Positions 26,758 to 35,712 of a stretch of DNA of 64,000 nt are shown here, piece after piece; positions within the stretch are counted from its first letter, which is position 1; every line of letters begins with the position of its first letter. The stretch is from Limnocylindrus sp040397235 (GTDB taxonomy: Bacteria; Chloroflexota; Limnocylindria; Limnocylindrales; Limnocylindraceae): positions 62,001 through 126,000 of the forward strand of contig JBBAWH010000001.1 of the NCBI GenBank assembly GCA_040397235.1, read 5' to 3'. The notes under the pieces are model-generated. The model saw only the letters and a program-made list of their open reading frames with translations. It ran no database searches and was not told the origin of the DNA. The position numbers and the translations under genes are program-made.

Positions 26758-28163
26758 TGGCCTACGCCCCAACGCTCGCCTGGAAGGGGCTTGAGGGGCC
26801 AGAGGAGGCGCATCTCGTCGTCACCGCCACCTCACGGATGGCGAAGTACGCGGAGTTCCTGAAGATCCCGAGCGTCTCTGCCCTCCCTGAGCATGCTCCG
26901 GATTGCCGGGCAGCCGCCGAGTGGCTCGCCACTGAGCTCCGTCGCATCGGCGCAGAGCGCGTTGAGGTGAGTGAGACGGGTGGTCACCCCATCGTTGTTG
27001 CCGAGAAGATCGTCAATAGCTCGCTACCGACCGTGGTGATCTACGGCCACTACGATGTACAGCCTGGGGATCCGCTCGACCTTTGGAAGACGAGCCCATT
27101 CGAGCCGATCGTTCGCGACGGCCGCATGCTCGGTCGCGGCTCTGCCGACGATAAGGGCCAGATCGTGATCCACCTCAGCGCACTTGAGGCGCTCGTCACC
27201 ACGCGCGGCACTCTGCCAGTGAACGTGAAGTACGTGTTTGAAGGCGAAGAGGAGTCGAGCTCCGTGAACCTTGAGGCGTGGATGGCGGCGAACCCAGACC
27301 GCTGCAGCGGCGACGCCGTGATCATCAGCGACTCCGGCTTCTTTGACGGCAACCGCCCCGCACTGACGGTTGGGCTCCGTGGCATCACCTATCTTCAGAT
27401 CAATGCGCGCGCCTCCGATGTGGACCTGCACTCGGGGAGTTACGGCGGCTCCGTCGTCAATCCCGCCAACGCTCTCGCCGCCATGATCGCCTCGCTGCAT
27501 GACGCGAACGGCCACATCACCGTTCCCGGCTTCTACGACGATGTCGTTGCGCTCACACCAGCTGATCGCGCCGCATTTGCTGCGCTGCCATTCGATGAGC
27601 CCGGCTATCTTGCTGGGATCGGGGCCACCGCCACGGCGGGGGAGAGCGGCTACTCCACGGTCGAGCGACGCGGTGGGCGCCCAACACTCGACGTGAATGG
27701 GATCTGGGGCGGCTTTATGGGTGACGGCTCCAAGACGATCATCCCTGCGCATGCGCACGCCAAGATCTCGTGCCGCCTTGTGACCGCACAGGACCCCGCG
27801 AAGATCGGTCGACAGGTTGAGGCGGCACTGCGCGCTGCCGCCCCTGCCGGGCTGCAGGTCGAGGTGCAGAACCTTGGCAACGGTGACGCCTTCCTCACCC
27901 CACTTGGCGACCCGTACCTCAACGCAGCGGCGGGAGCCCTTGAGGCTACCTTTGGTGTGCCGCCGCTCTATATCCGCGAAGGCGGCTCCATTCCGATCGC
28001 CGCACTCTTCCAGAAGGAGCTTGGCCTGCCAGTGGTCTTGCTCGGCTTCACGCCACCAGACGACAATGCGCACGCGCCAAATGAATCGATGGACCTTGGC
28101 AATTTTGAGGGCGGCATCCGCGCCGTCATTCGCGCACTCGACGCTATCGCCGCCGTTGGCTGA
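26757..28163 (+). CDS. M20-family metallopeptidase (dipeptidase type)
   Basis: The protein has 468 residues. Zinc and catalytic motifs are GHYDVQP (about 99), GRGSADDKGQ with the bridging Asp, and EGEEESSS with the catalytic Glu; HAPNES near the end supplies the last His. The dimerisation domain lies between about 215 and 375. This is the pattern of PepV/CNDP-like dipeptidases; a more exact substrate cannot be given. ATG 26757 shares its A with the ftsH stop, so translation is likely coupled. Confidence 0.88.
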
Positions 28164-28169
28164 CCGCCT

Positions 28170-29078
28170 GTGAAGGTAGCGCTGCTCGGCCTCGGCCTCA
28201 TCGGCGGCTCCATCGCGCGAGCACTGCGTGAAGATCCCGCTGGGGTTGGCCCCTTTGATGAGAGTGGCCTGGAGATTGCCGCATGGACACCAACGCAGAC
28301 GGGCCCGCGAGAGGCGCTGGCGGCGGGAGTCATTGACACCGTTGGTCGCTCGATCGCCGAAACGGTTGATGGTGCAGCGCTCGTGGTTCTCTGCGCACCA
28401 CCAATCGCCATGACCGCAATTCTCGACGAGCTGGTGATCTGTCGCCGCTCTGGTCGCCTCGCTGATGGGGCGATCGTGACCGACGTTGCCTCAACGAAGG
28501 TGTGGATCGCGCGAGAGGCGGCGGCGCGCAACATTCGCTTCTGCGGGGGCCATCCGATGGCGGGGAGCCACGAGACTGGTTTCACCGCGGCAGATGCCAA
28601 TCTCTTCCTTGGTCGCCCTTGGGTGATTGTTCCCCGCTCCAATGGTGGTGGCGCGGCCGCACTCGTCGAGCGACTCGCAACCAGCTGCGGTGCGCGTCCA
28701 GTGATCCTTGAGGCGGAGCTGCACGACGCCGCCACCGCCGCGGTCAGCCACCTCCCACTCCTCCTGGCTGCAGCACTCGTGGAGACCGTGGCACTCGGTG
28801 AGGCTGCCGATGCCCCTGACGGCTGGAAGATCTCGCACCTGCTCGCCGGTACCGGTTGGCTCTCCGCCACGCGGCTTGCACGTGGCTCTGAGGCGATGGG
28901 CGCCGACATCTTGGCGACGAACGCACGCGAGGTTCGCCGCCAGCTGAAGAGGCTACGACTCGTCTTGGAGCAGTGGGATGCGCGCTTGGCCGCCGCAGAG
29001 AACGACCCAATTATTGGTCGCACGGACCTGGAGGGGCGCCTCGCCGCTGCGCGCGCGGTGCTCACGGAGAGCGAGTGA
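28170..29078 (+). CDS. tyrA: Prephenate dehydrogenase
   Basis: The protein has 302 residues and catalyses NAD(P)-dependent oxidative decarboxylation of prephenate to 4-hydroxyphenylpyruvate in tyrosine synthesis. The N-terminal dinucleotide-binding motif is LGLGLIGGSIA. The hallmark GGHPMAGSHETGF, with catalytic His, follows near 130, and the all-helical C-terminal domain contains SHLPLLLAAALV. No ACT domain is present. The arogenate-specific form has the same fold and cannot be ruled out. It starts with GTG 6 nt after the peptidase stop. Confidence 0.88.
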   Translation: MKVALLGLGLIGGSIARALREDPAGVGPFDESGLEIAAWTPTQTGPREALAAGVIDTVGRSIAETVDGAALVVLCAPPIAMTAILDELVICRRSGRLADGAIVTDVASTKVWIAREAAARNIRFCGGHPMAGSHETGFTAADANLFLGRPWVIVPRSNGGGAAALVERLATSCGARPVILEAELHDAATAAVSHLPLLLAAALVETVALGEAADAPDGWKISHLLAGTGWLSATRLARGSEAMGADILATNAREVRRQLKRLRLVLEQWDARLAAAENDPIIGRTDLEGRLAAARAVLTESE

Positions 29079-29722
29079 GCGTTGATCCGTTGGCAACGGG
29101 CGCCGACGAGGAGATCGTTGGCATCCCTCGCGACCTTGCGCTCCCTGCAGGCGCCTGGACTGGGATCCGCGCCTTTAGCAGCTCGGAGGAGGGGGAGCGT
29201 GAGATTAGACGCCTCGACGGGTTGGCCCAGGCGCGTCCGCGGCGCGAGCTCGAGTCGGATCCCTCCTGGAAGCAGCCGATCCCCTATGCGGTGGCCCTTT
29301 ATCGCCCCGAGGGGACCCCTGCGGGCGACGTGCAGCTCTTCTGGATGGATCGCCTTGCTGGTGGCAGTGACAAGCGACTGCACGGTCGCGCCTCGTTCGG
29401 CGTGGGTGGCCACATCTCGCCCAGCGATGGCGGCATTCGTGCCGCGCTCGCTCGAGAGTGGGTCGAGGAGGTTGCCACGTCAACCCTCCCGCACTTCACG
29501 CCGCTCGGGTTGCTGAACGACGATGGTGACGATGTTGGTCGTGTGCACCTTGGCGTAGTCTTCATTGCCACGCTGACCACGCCCGCTATTCACATTCGTG
29601 AGACGCATAAGCTTGCAGGTTCTCTCGTGCCGGTGAGCGAGGCACTCCGCCGCAGGGACGAACTTGAGGGATGGTCGGCGCGCCTGATTGACACGATCGC
29701 AAAGGTTGCAGCAAGCCTCTAG
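29075..29722 (+). CDS. Nudix-like hydrolase with a diverged Nudix box
   Basis: The protein has 215 residues. The middle contains FGVGGHISPSDGG followed by AALAREWVEEV, which aligns to a Nudix box (GX5EX7REUXEE) except that the first Glu is replaced in the SDGG stretch. RVHLGVVFIATL downstream fits a Nudix strand. It resembles a group sometimes annotated as MutT-like predicted phosphoesterases. The substrate is unknown. GTG 29075 overlaps the tyrA stop by 4 nt; the upstream ATG 28973 in the same frame lies inside tyrA and would add 34 unlikely residues. Confidence 0.6.
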   Translation: MSVDPLATGADEEIVGIPRDLALPAGAWTGIRAFSSSEEGEREIRRLDGLAQARPRRELESDPSWKQPIPYAVALYRPEGTPAGDVQLFWMDRLAGGSDKRLHGRASFGVGGHISPSDGGIRAALAREWVEEVATSTLPHFTPLGLLNDDGDDVGRVHLGVVFIATLTTPAIHIRETHKLAGSLVPVSEALRRRDELEGWSARLIDTIAKVAASL

Positions 29723-29766
29723 ACCTCGCTACGTGAGCGGTATGTTGCCGCTGTGATCGTCTCTCC

Positions 29767-31206
29767 ATGCCAACCTCAGTCGCCTCTACCGCGCTCGTTG
29801 GCATTGAGGGGGTTCCCGTTGAGGTCGAGGTTGACGTTGCCCCTGGTATCCCTGCGACACGAATCGTGGGACTCCCCGATACCGCTGTAGGGGAGGCGCG
29901 CGAGCGAATACGCTCCGCCATCCGTGCGGCCGGTTACACCTGGCCCGCTCGTCGCATCACCATCAATCTAGCGCCAGCCGATCTACGCAAGAGTGGCGGC
30001 TCGTTTGATCTCGCCATCGCGATCGGCATTCTGCTTGCCAGCGGCCAGATTCGTCATCGTGGCAAAGGAACGCTGGCAGCGATCGGTGAGCTAGCGCTCG
30101 ACGGCAGAGTGCGCAACGTTCCCGGTGCGCTGCCACTCGCCCTGCCACTCCTATCAGCTGGGCATCGCGTGCTACTACCAGCGAGCGTGGCGGCGCTGCT
30201 GGGGCCGTGCCGCGGCGAGGCGATTCCCGTTGCAACGCTCGCGGATGCTGCATCGGCGGTCGACGGCAGAGTCGCAGGTCCGCCCTCCTTGCCAGAGATC
30301 GCTCTGATGCCAGCACCGAGCGAAGAGGTGGCGTGCGAGCTCGCAAGCATTCGCGGCCAACCGATTGCATCGCGTGCAGTCTTGATTGCAGCATGCGGTC
30401 GTTTTCCAATTCTGCTCGAGGGTCCGCCAGGCGTGGGCAAGTCGATGCTCGCTCGGGCACTGCATGAGATCCTCCCAGACCTTGCTGTGGAGGAGCGCAG
30501 TGAGGTTGCATCCATCGCCTCTGCAGGTGGCCACGCTGTAGGGCTCTCCTTGAGACCGCCGTTACGGGCACCGCATCACGACATAACGGTGGCGGGGCTC
30601 ATCGGCGGAGGCCCGCGCATGACTCCAGGCGAGCTGACGTGGGCACATCGCGGACTCCTGCTGCTCGATGAAATCGGTGAATTCCGGCGCGACGCGCTTG
30701 AGGCGTTGCGCGAACCACTTGAACGGGGGAGTGTTGACTTAGTTCGAGCGGGGCGCGCGGTGCGCTTTCCTGCGGATGCGATCGTGGCGGCCACGGGGAA
30801 TCCCTGCGGCTGCGGCGAGTTGGAGCATCCGAGTGGCACCTGTCGCTGTCTCCTTAGCGCGCGGCGGCGAGGGAGCCTCTCGCTCTCCGCACCGATTCGT
30901 GATCGATTCCCGCTACGCGTGCGGCTTGCCCGACCGAGCACGCCTCTTGCTGCGCTCCCGCGCGGCGAACTCACCACGCTGGCGGCTCGCGAGCGCGCAA
31001 CATCGGTCCGCGCCGCCCTACTGCAGCGATCCGACGGTGGCGACGTAATGACCCCTGCGACGCGCCGCACGATTGAGGGTCTCGGCGTACGCGCATGGAA
31101 TCAGATTGAGCGGATCGCGATGGTGGTGGCCCTCCTTGATGGCCGCGAGGTTGTTGGCGACGCTGATGTGGCGGAGGCGATCCACCTGCACGGCGATCAC
31201 TGGTGA
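29767..31206 (+). CDS. YifB/ComM-family Mg-chelatase-like AAA ATPase
   Basis: The protein has 479 residues. The N-terminal LonC-like domain has ALVGIEGVPVEVEVDVAPG and GLPDTAVGEARERIR; the AAA domain has Walker A EGPPGVGKSM (about 218-227), the block RAPHHDITVAGLIGGG, Walker B LLLLDEIGEF and a zinc-like NPCGCGELEHPSGTCRC cluster. ComM-type helicases drive branch migration in natural transformation. The directly coupled dprA gene strengthens that reading. ATG 29767 lies 44 nt after the Nudix-like gene; a TATGTT box stands about 14 nt upstream of the likely mRNA start region. Confidence 0.9.
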   Translation: MPTSVASTALVGIEGVPVEVEVDVAPGIPATRIVGLPDTAVGEARERIRSAIRAAGYTWPARRITINLAPADLRKSGGSFDLAIAIGILLASGQIRHRGKGTLAAIGELALDGRVRNVPGALPLALPLLSAGHRVLLPASVAALLGPCRGEAIPVATLADAASAVDGRVAGPPSLPEIALMPAPSEEVACELASIRGQPIASRAVLIAACGRFPILLEGPPGVGKSMLARALHEILPDLAVEERSEVASIASAGGHAVGLSLRPPLRAPHHDITVAGLIGGGPRMTPGELTWAHRGLLLLDEIGEFRRDALEALREPLERGSVDLVRAGRAVRFPADAIVAATGNPCGCGELEHPSGTCRCLLSARRRGSLSLSAPIRDRFPLRVRLARPSTPLAALPRGELTTLAARERATSVRAALLQRSDGGDVMTPATRRTIEGLGVRAWNQIERIAMVVALLDGREVVGDADVAEAIHLHGDHW

Positions 31207-32186
31207 GCGCCGTGATGTTGAACCCAGGCGACCCGCGAATCCCTGAGCGGCGCAGCGAGCCGCTCGGGCTCGCCCCCGATGCAGATCGGCGGCGCCCACT
31301 CTGGGCGCAGGGGCGGGTGGAGGTGCTGGGGAGGCCATCCATTGGGATCGTCGGCACGCGGCGCCCCTCGCCCCACGGCATATCGGCCGCTCGGCGCATC
31401 GCCTTTGAGGTTGCGCGATCGGGGTGGTGCGTCGTCTCAGGGCTCGCCCTGGGGATCGACGAAGCGGCCCATTTGGCAGCCGTAGAGGCGGGAGGGGAGA
31501 CGATCGCCGTACTTCCTAGTCCCGCCCCGCTCGGGCTGCGCTACGGAGCGCGGCGCCTTGCTGAGCAGATCCAGCAGGCCGGCCTCCTTCTCTCTGATCG
31601 ACCGGTCGGCACTCCGCCTGCCGCCTGGAGCTTTGCCGCCCGCAACCACCTCCTGGCGGCCCTCTGCGACGGGCTAATCGTCGTTGAAGCACCTGAGGGC
31701 TCTGGGGCGCTGATCACCGCAGAATCGGCGGCAGGGCTTGGGCTCCCGATCGCCATCGTCAGCGCCCCGTACGGTGCAGCGACAGCGGAGGGGGGCCTGC
31801 GCTGGCTGCAACGGGCACAAGAGTTGTCTTTGCGTCTCACAGAAGAGCGCTCGCCCGTGCTCATTTCAGGGGAGGCCGACCTCCGCGCGTGGCTTGCTGT
31901 CTGTGCGTTGTCCTTGCGTGGTCATTTCGCTGCGCCTCCGGAGGTGGCCTTCGTAGCAACGAGCGCCGGCGCGGGTGAGGCCTCCGGTTTGCAGCGTGAA
32001 ATCCTTCAGAGAGTCGATGCAGCTGGTGCTGAGGGGGTCGTAGAGGGCGATCTAAGCGGCCTCTCGCGGGAGTTGCCAGGGGCACTCGTGGCGGCCCTGA
32101 CCCTCTTGAGCCTGCGCGGGCTGATCGAGCAGCGCGGTGGCCGTTGGCGGCGCGTTCTGGGGTCGGTGCTACGCTCTCGCCCATGA
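31203..32186 (+). CDS. dprA: DNA-processing protein DprA
   Basis: The protein has 327 residues and would bind incoming single-stranded DNA and load RecA. The Rossmann-like domain has VGTRRPSPHG, VVSGLALGIDEAAH and SFAARNHLLAALCD followed by VVEAPEGSGALITA, all standard for DprA. The C-terminal 70 residues form a winged-helix-like domain (LQREILQRVDAAGAEG, ALTLLSLRGLIEQ). The GTG start overlaps the comM-like stop by 4 nt; ATG 31212 is an alternative. A SAM-like N-terminal domain of some homologues is absent, so the protein starts close to the Rossmann part. Confidence 0.92.
   Translation: MSAVMLNPGDPRIPERRSEPLGLAPDADRRRPLWAQGRVEVLGRPSIGIVGTRRPSPHGISAARRIAFEVARSGWCVVSGLALGIDEAAHLAAVEAGGETIAVLPSPAPLGLRYGARRLAEQIQQAGLLLSDRPVGTPPAAWSFAARNHLLAALCDGLIVVEAPEGSGALITAESAAGLGLPIAIVSAPYGAATAEGGLRWLQRAQELSLRLTEERSPVLISGEADLRAWLAVCALSLRGHFAAPPEVAFVATSAGAGEASGLQREILQRVDAAGAEGVVEGDLSGLSRELPGALVAALTLLSLRGLIEQRGGRWRRVLGSVLRSRP
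32170..32175 (+). promoter_or_regulatory. Putative leaderless -10 element of topA
   Basis: TACGCT lies 7 nt before ATG 32183, inside the last codons of dprA. It could give topA expression separate from the competence genes. Confidence 0.3.
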
Positions 32187-34750
32187 CGAAGGCAGCCACC
32201 AACCTCGTGATCGTCGAGTCGCCGGCCAAGGCCCAGACGATCGAGCGGTATCTCGGCCCCGATTACACCGTGCTCGCCTCCTATGGGCACATTCGAGATC
32301 TCCCCCAGAAGACGAAGAAGGGGAGCATGGCGGTGGACGTGGAGAACGGCTTCACCCCAGTCTACGAGATTATTGAAGATAAGCAGAAGCGCCTCGATGA
32401 CATCACTCGTGCCGCCAAGAAGGCAACCTCCGTCTGGTTGGCAACCGACCTTGACCGTGAGGGGGAGGCGATTGCCTGGCATGTGGCGGAGGCCCTCGGT
32501 ATCCCCGAGGCGGACCGACGCCGGGTTACCTTCAGCGAGATCACCAAGGGGGCCATCCTCGAGGCGTTTGCCCACCCCCGCGCGATCAACCTGGATCTTG
32601 TTAACGCTCAGCAGGCGCGCCGCATCCTGGATCGCCTCGTCGGCTATCGCCTTTCGCCGCTCCTCTCGCGACTCGTAAAGCCGAAGCTCTCGGCGGGGCG
32701 GGTGCAGTCGGTGGCACTCCGCCTCGTTGTGGAGCGCGAGCGCGTCATCCGCGCCTTTATCCCGCGTCATTACACCACCGTTGAAATTGGGATTCGCCCA
32801 GCCACCGCTGTCGACCTGATCGTCCCAGCCACCCTCATCGGCGAGAAGGGGGAGATCCTTGAGCTCGATCCAGAGGTAGCAGCAGCGGCGGTAGCTCGAC
32901 TCGAGGGTGCCGACGCGGTCGTCGTGGATCGCAGTGAGGGGACGCGCAAGCAGCGCCCCGTTCCGCCATTCACCACATCGACACTGCAGCAAGAGGCGGG
33001 TCGCAAGCACGGCTTCCGCTCGCGCGTCACGATGCAGCTCGCCCAGAAGCTCTACGAGGGTGTGGAGATCGGCGGCGAGCGCACCGGCCTCATTACCTAT
33101 ATGCGCACCGATTCGCCAACGCTGAGCCAGCAGGCCATCAGCGACGCCTCGGCAGTGATCCGTGAACGATTCGGCCCAGAGATGATCGTTGAGGGCGGCC
33201 GCCAGTACGCCTCGAAGTCAAAGAACGCACAAGAGGCCCACGAAGCGATTCGCCCAACCAATCTCGCCCTCACCCCCGAACTCGCCGCGCCATACATTGA
33301 CGAACGCGAACTGAAGGTCTACACGCTGATCTGGCGCCGCACGATTGCGTCGCAGATGCCCGACAAGCTCTCCGCCTCGACGACGTTGATTTGGAGCGCG
33401 GGGAGTGATCGCCTGAAGACTGTTGCGACGCGAACACTCGAGCCAGGCTTCACCGCGGTCTATCTCGAGGGTCGCGATGACGAAGACGAAGATGCTGAGG
33501 CGAAGGTTCCCGATCTGCCAGAGGGTTCGAAGGGGAGCGTTGCAACCGTGGAAGGTGTGGCGCATGCCACAAAGTCCGAGCCACGCTTTACCGAGCCGAC
33601 GCTCGTCAAGGAGCTCGAGAAGTACGGCATCGGGCGACCATCTACCTACGCCGCCATCATCGAGCGCATTCAAGAGCGGGAATATGTCGACCGCGACAAA
33701 GATAATCGCCTTCGCGCCACGCGCCTCGGCGAAACGGTATGCGACCTACTCACGACGCACTTCACCGCCTTCGTTGACCTCGGCTTCACCGCCGGCATGG
33801 AGGAGGAGCTTGATGCTGTGGCAGAGGGGCGCGCGAATTGGCGCGATGTCTTGCAGAAGTTCTGGAGCACCTTCGACCCACTCGTTCTTGAGAAGGCGCA
33901 GTCAATCGGTGCTGGAGAGTTCCGTAACCGCGCCAGCGAAGAGGAGTGCTCAGAGGGGCATCCGATGGAGGAGCGCCTCGGGCGATTCGGTTGGTATCTC
34001 GCCTGCACCCTCTACCCAGAGCATGCCGAGCGCAAGTCGCTATCAAAGGTCATTGGCGACGACACGCCATCCGGCGACACGCCGACCCTTGAGGGTGCGG
34101 GTCTCCCGTGTCCAATGTGCGGCGCTGAACACGGTGGAAAGATGGCGCAGCGACGGAGCCGCTTCGGCTGGTTCCTCGGCTGCGATCGGTATCCAGAGTG
34201 CAAATACATTCCGAAGGCCGAGGTTCCCGCAGAGTTCAAGCTGGAGTTTGACGCGCTCTGCCCGGTCTGTGGCACCGAGCACGGCGGCAAGCTCGGCCCG
34301 AAGAAGAACAATAAGAGGGGCACCTACTTCTATTCGTGTAACCGCTACCCCGATTGCAAGACGATTCGACCGCGTCCGTCGGGTGCGACACATGCCGAGT
34401 GTGGCTCCGTCATCGGTAAAGACGATGAGGGCGGCATCTGCACGAAGTGTGGCGCGCGCGTGACGCTGCCAGAGGTGGTTGCCGTTGGTTCGGTGATTGC
34501 GGGTGGCGAGCCTGATCCGCTCGCCTGGGTGCCGAAGCGCCCACGACGCGGTGCAGCAGCCTCAGTCGAGAGTGGCGCGAAGGCTGCATCAAAGAGCAAG
34601 GCGAAGCCGAAGACGAAGGCCAAGGCGAAGCCGAAGGGTAAGGCGAAGCCGAAGGCCAAGGCCAAGGCGAAGAGCAAGGATCCCGCGGCGGAGCCCGTCG
34701 CCGTTGAGCCGGTCGCGGAAGCACCGGCTGAACTGGTGGAAACGGCCTAA
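32183..34750 (+). CDS. topA: DNA topoisomerase I
   Basis: The protein has 855 residues and relaxes negative supercoils. The Toprim domain starts VIVESPAKAQTIERYLG and contains ATDLDREGEAIAWH. The catalytic Tyr306 lies in LITYMRTDSP. Three CxxC-type zinc modules follow (near 590, 650 and 690: SEGHPMEE, CPMCGAEHGGK, CPVCGTEHGGK), then a further CTKCGA. The last 80 residues are an unusual Lys/Ala/Pro tail ending in an acidic/Val/Ala segment. I chose ATG 32183, which overlaps the dprA stop; an upstream in-frame start would add 13 residues. Confidence 0.95.
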   Translation: MTKAATNLVIVESPAKAQTIERYLGPDYTVLASYGHIRDLPQKTKKGSMAVDVENGFTPVYEIIEDKQKRLDDITRAAKKATSVWLATDLDREGEAIAWHVAEALGIPEADRRRVTFSEITKGAILEAFAHPRAINLDLVNAQQARRILDRLVGYRLSPLLSRLVKPKLSAGRVQSVALRLVVERERVIRAFIPRHYTTVEIGIRPATAVDLIVPATLIGEKGEILELDPEVAAAAVARLEGADAVVVDRSEGTRKQRPVPPFTTSTLQQEAGRKHGFRSRVTMQLAQKLYEGVEIGGERTGLITYMRTDSPTLSQQAISDASAVIRERFGPEMIVEGGRQYASKSKNAQEAHEAIRPTNLALTPELAAPYIDERELKVYTLIWRRTIASQMPDKLSASTTLIWSAGSDRLKTVATRTLEPGFTAVYLEGRDDEDEDAEAKVPDLPEGSKGSVATVEGVAHATKSEPRFTEPTLVKELEKYGIGRPSTYAAIIERIQEREYVDRDKDNRLRATRLGETVCDLLTTHFTAFVDLGFTAGMEEELDAVAEGRANWRDVLQKFWSTFDPLVLEKAQSIGAGEFRNRASEEECSEGHPMEERLGRFGWYLACTLYPEHAERKSLSKVIGDDTPSGDTPTLEGAGLPCPMCGAEHGGKMAQRRSRFGWFLGCDRYPECKYIPKAEVPAEFKLEFDALCPVCGTEHGGKLGPKKNNKRGTYFYSCNRYPDCKTIRPRPSGATHAECGSVIGKDDEGGICTKCGARVTLPEVVAVGSVIAGGEPDPLAWVPKRPRRGAAASVESGAKAASKSKAKPKTKAKAKPKGKAKPKAKAKAKSKDPAAEPVAVEPVAEAPAELVETA
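34590..34680 (+). repeat. Lys-Ala-Pro repeat region in the topA tail
   Basis: The DNA repeats near-copies of aaggccaaggcgaagccg and encodes a run of KAKPK/KAKAK units. Short repeats of this kind can expand or shrink by slippage. Basic tails are known in other topoisomerase I proteins, such as those of mycobacteria, where they help hold DNA. Confidence 0.7.
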
Positions 34751-35712
34751 TGAGTCGGGGCCGCGAACCGGCTCCCGTGGCGCAGCTCTCTTCTGCTGCG
34801 ACTGACCCGCGAATTGCTCCGTTCATCATGCACCTGCGCGCACGCGCCCTCTCCGCTGCAACAGAACGTTCGTACCGCACGGCGGTAGAGCGGCTCACCG
34901 CCTGGTACGACGACGAGGGGATCGATTGGCGCACGCCAAGTCGCGCTGACCTGCGTCGCTACATCGCGCTCCTCAGTGAAGATGGTGAGCGCTCCACCGT
35001 GCAGCAGCGGCTCGCCGCTCTCGGCACCTTCTACCGATTCTGGGTGCGGCAGGGGAGTGTGGCGAAGGATCCGCTGCATGCGCTCGCCCGACCGAAGCGT
35101 GAGAAGCGGCTCCCCGATGTCTTGTCGCAAGCGCAGGTGGAGCAGCTCATCGCGCAGGCGGCGATTGGCAACTCAGCCTCGCTGGCGCTTCGCGATACGG
35201 CGCTGATTGAACTGCTCTATGGAGCCGGCCTACGCATTGCCGAAGTTGTGGCAATCAAGCTCGCCGACCTGCAGCTTGGACGTGGCGAAGTGAAGGTGAC
35301 GGGGAAGGGTGACAAGCAGCGTGTTGGGCTCTTCGGCGCGCCGTGTCGTCGTGCCCTCGAAGCGTATCTCTCAGATGGTCGCCCGGTGCTTGCTGCACTC
35401 GCCGCCACTCCAGGCGCGGCACTCTTCTTGAATCGCAGCGGTGGATCGCTCGGAGAGCGTGGCGCGCGCGCGCGACTTGACGACATCGCACGTGCCGCCG
35501 GTCTGCCGGAGGCCTTTCACCCACACACGTTGCGCCACTCGTTTGCTACACACCTCCTTGATGGCGGCGCGGACCTGCGCGTCGTGCAAGAGCTGCTCGG
35601 ACACGAGAGCCTCGGAACGACACAGGTCTACACCCATGTTTCAACGACGCGCCTACGCGGGCTATACAAGTCGGCGCACCCGCGCGCACGACGTGCAGGG
35701 GCTAAGCCATGA
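34750..35712 (+). CDS. xerC: Tyrosine recombinase XerC-type
   Basis: The protein has 320 residues. An N-terminal SAM-like domain (about 20-105) is followed by the catalytic domain with the full set: Arg in GAGLRIAE, Lys in GKGDKQR, HTLRHS, GHESLG and the nucleophile Tyr in TTQVYTHV (near 294). Its role should be resolution of chromosome dimers with XerD, whose gene is at 62.5 kb. The dprA-topA-xerC order is found in many Firmicutes, which supports XerC over a phage integrase. The ATG shares one base with the topA stop (TAATG). Confidence 0.88.
   Translation: MSRGREPAPVAQLSSAATDPRIAPFIMHLRARALSAATERSYRTAVERLTAWYDDEGIDWRTPSRADLRRYIALLSEDGERSTVQQRLAALGTFYRFWVRQGSVAKDPLHALARPKREKRLPDVLSQAQVEQLIAQAAIGNSASLALRDTALIELLYGAGLRIAEVVAIKLADLQLGRGEVKVTGKGDKQRVGLFGAPCRRALEAYLSDGRPVLAALAATPGAALFLNRSGGSLGERGARARLDDIARAAGLPEAFHPHTLRHSFATHLLDGGADLRVVQELLGHESLGTTQVYTHVSTTRLRGLYKSAHPRARRAGAKP

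Noticed and set aside
27024..28073. 349-codon frame antisense to the M20 peptidase gene
   Set aside because: No recognisable domain; sense strand is a clear enzyme.
27968..29413. 481-codon frame antisense to tyrA and its neighbours
   Set aside because: Ser/Ala/Arg-rich low-complexity translation, typical of a shadow frame.
34750..35712. Integrase of a mobile element (and likewise 62519-63457)
   Set aside because: No att repeats, phage genes or odd composition; both sit in conserved housekeeping operons, as Xer proteins do.
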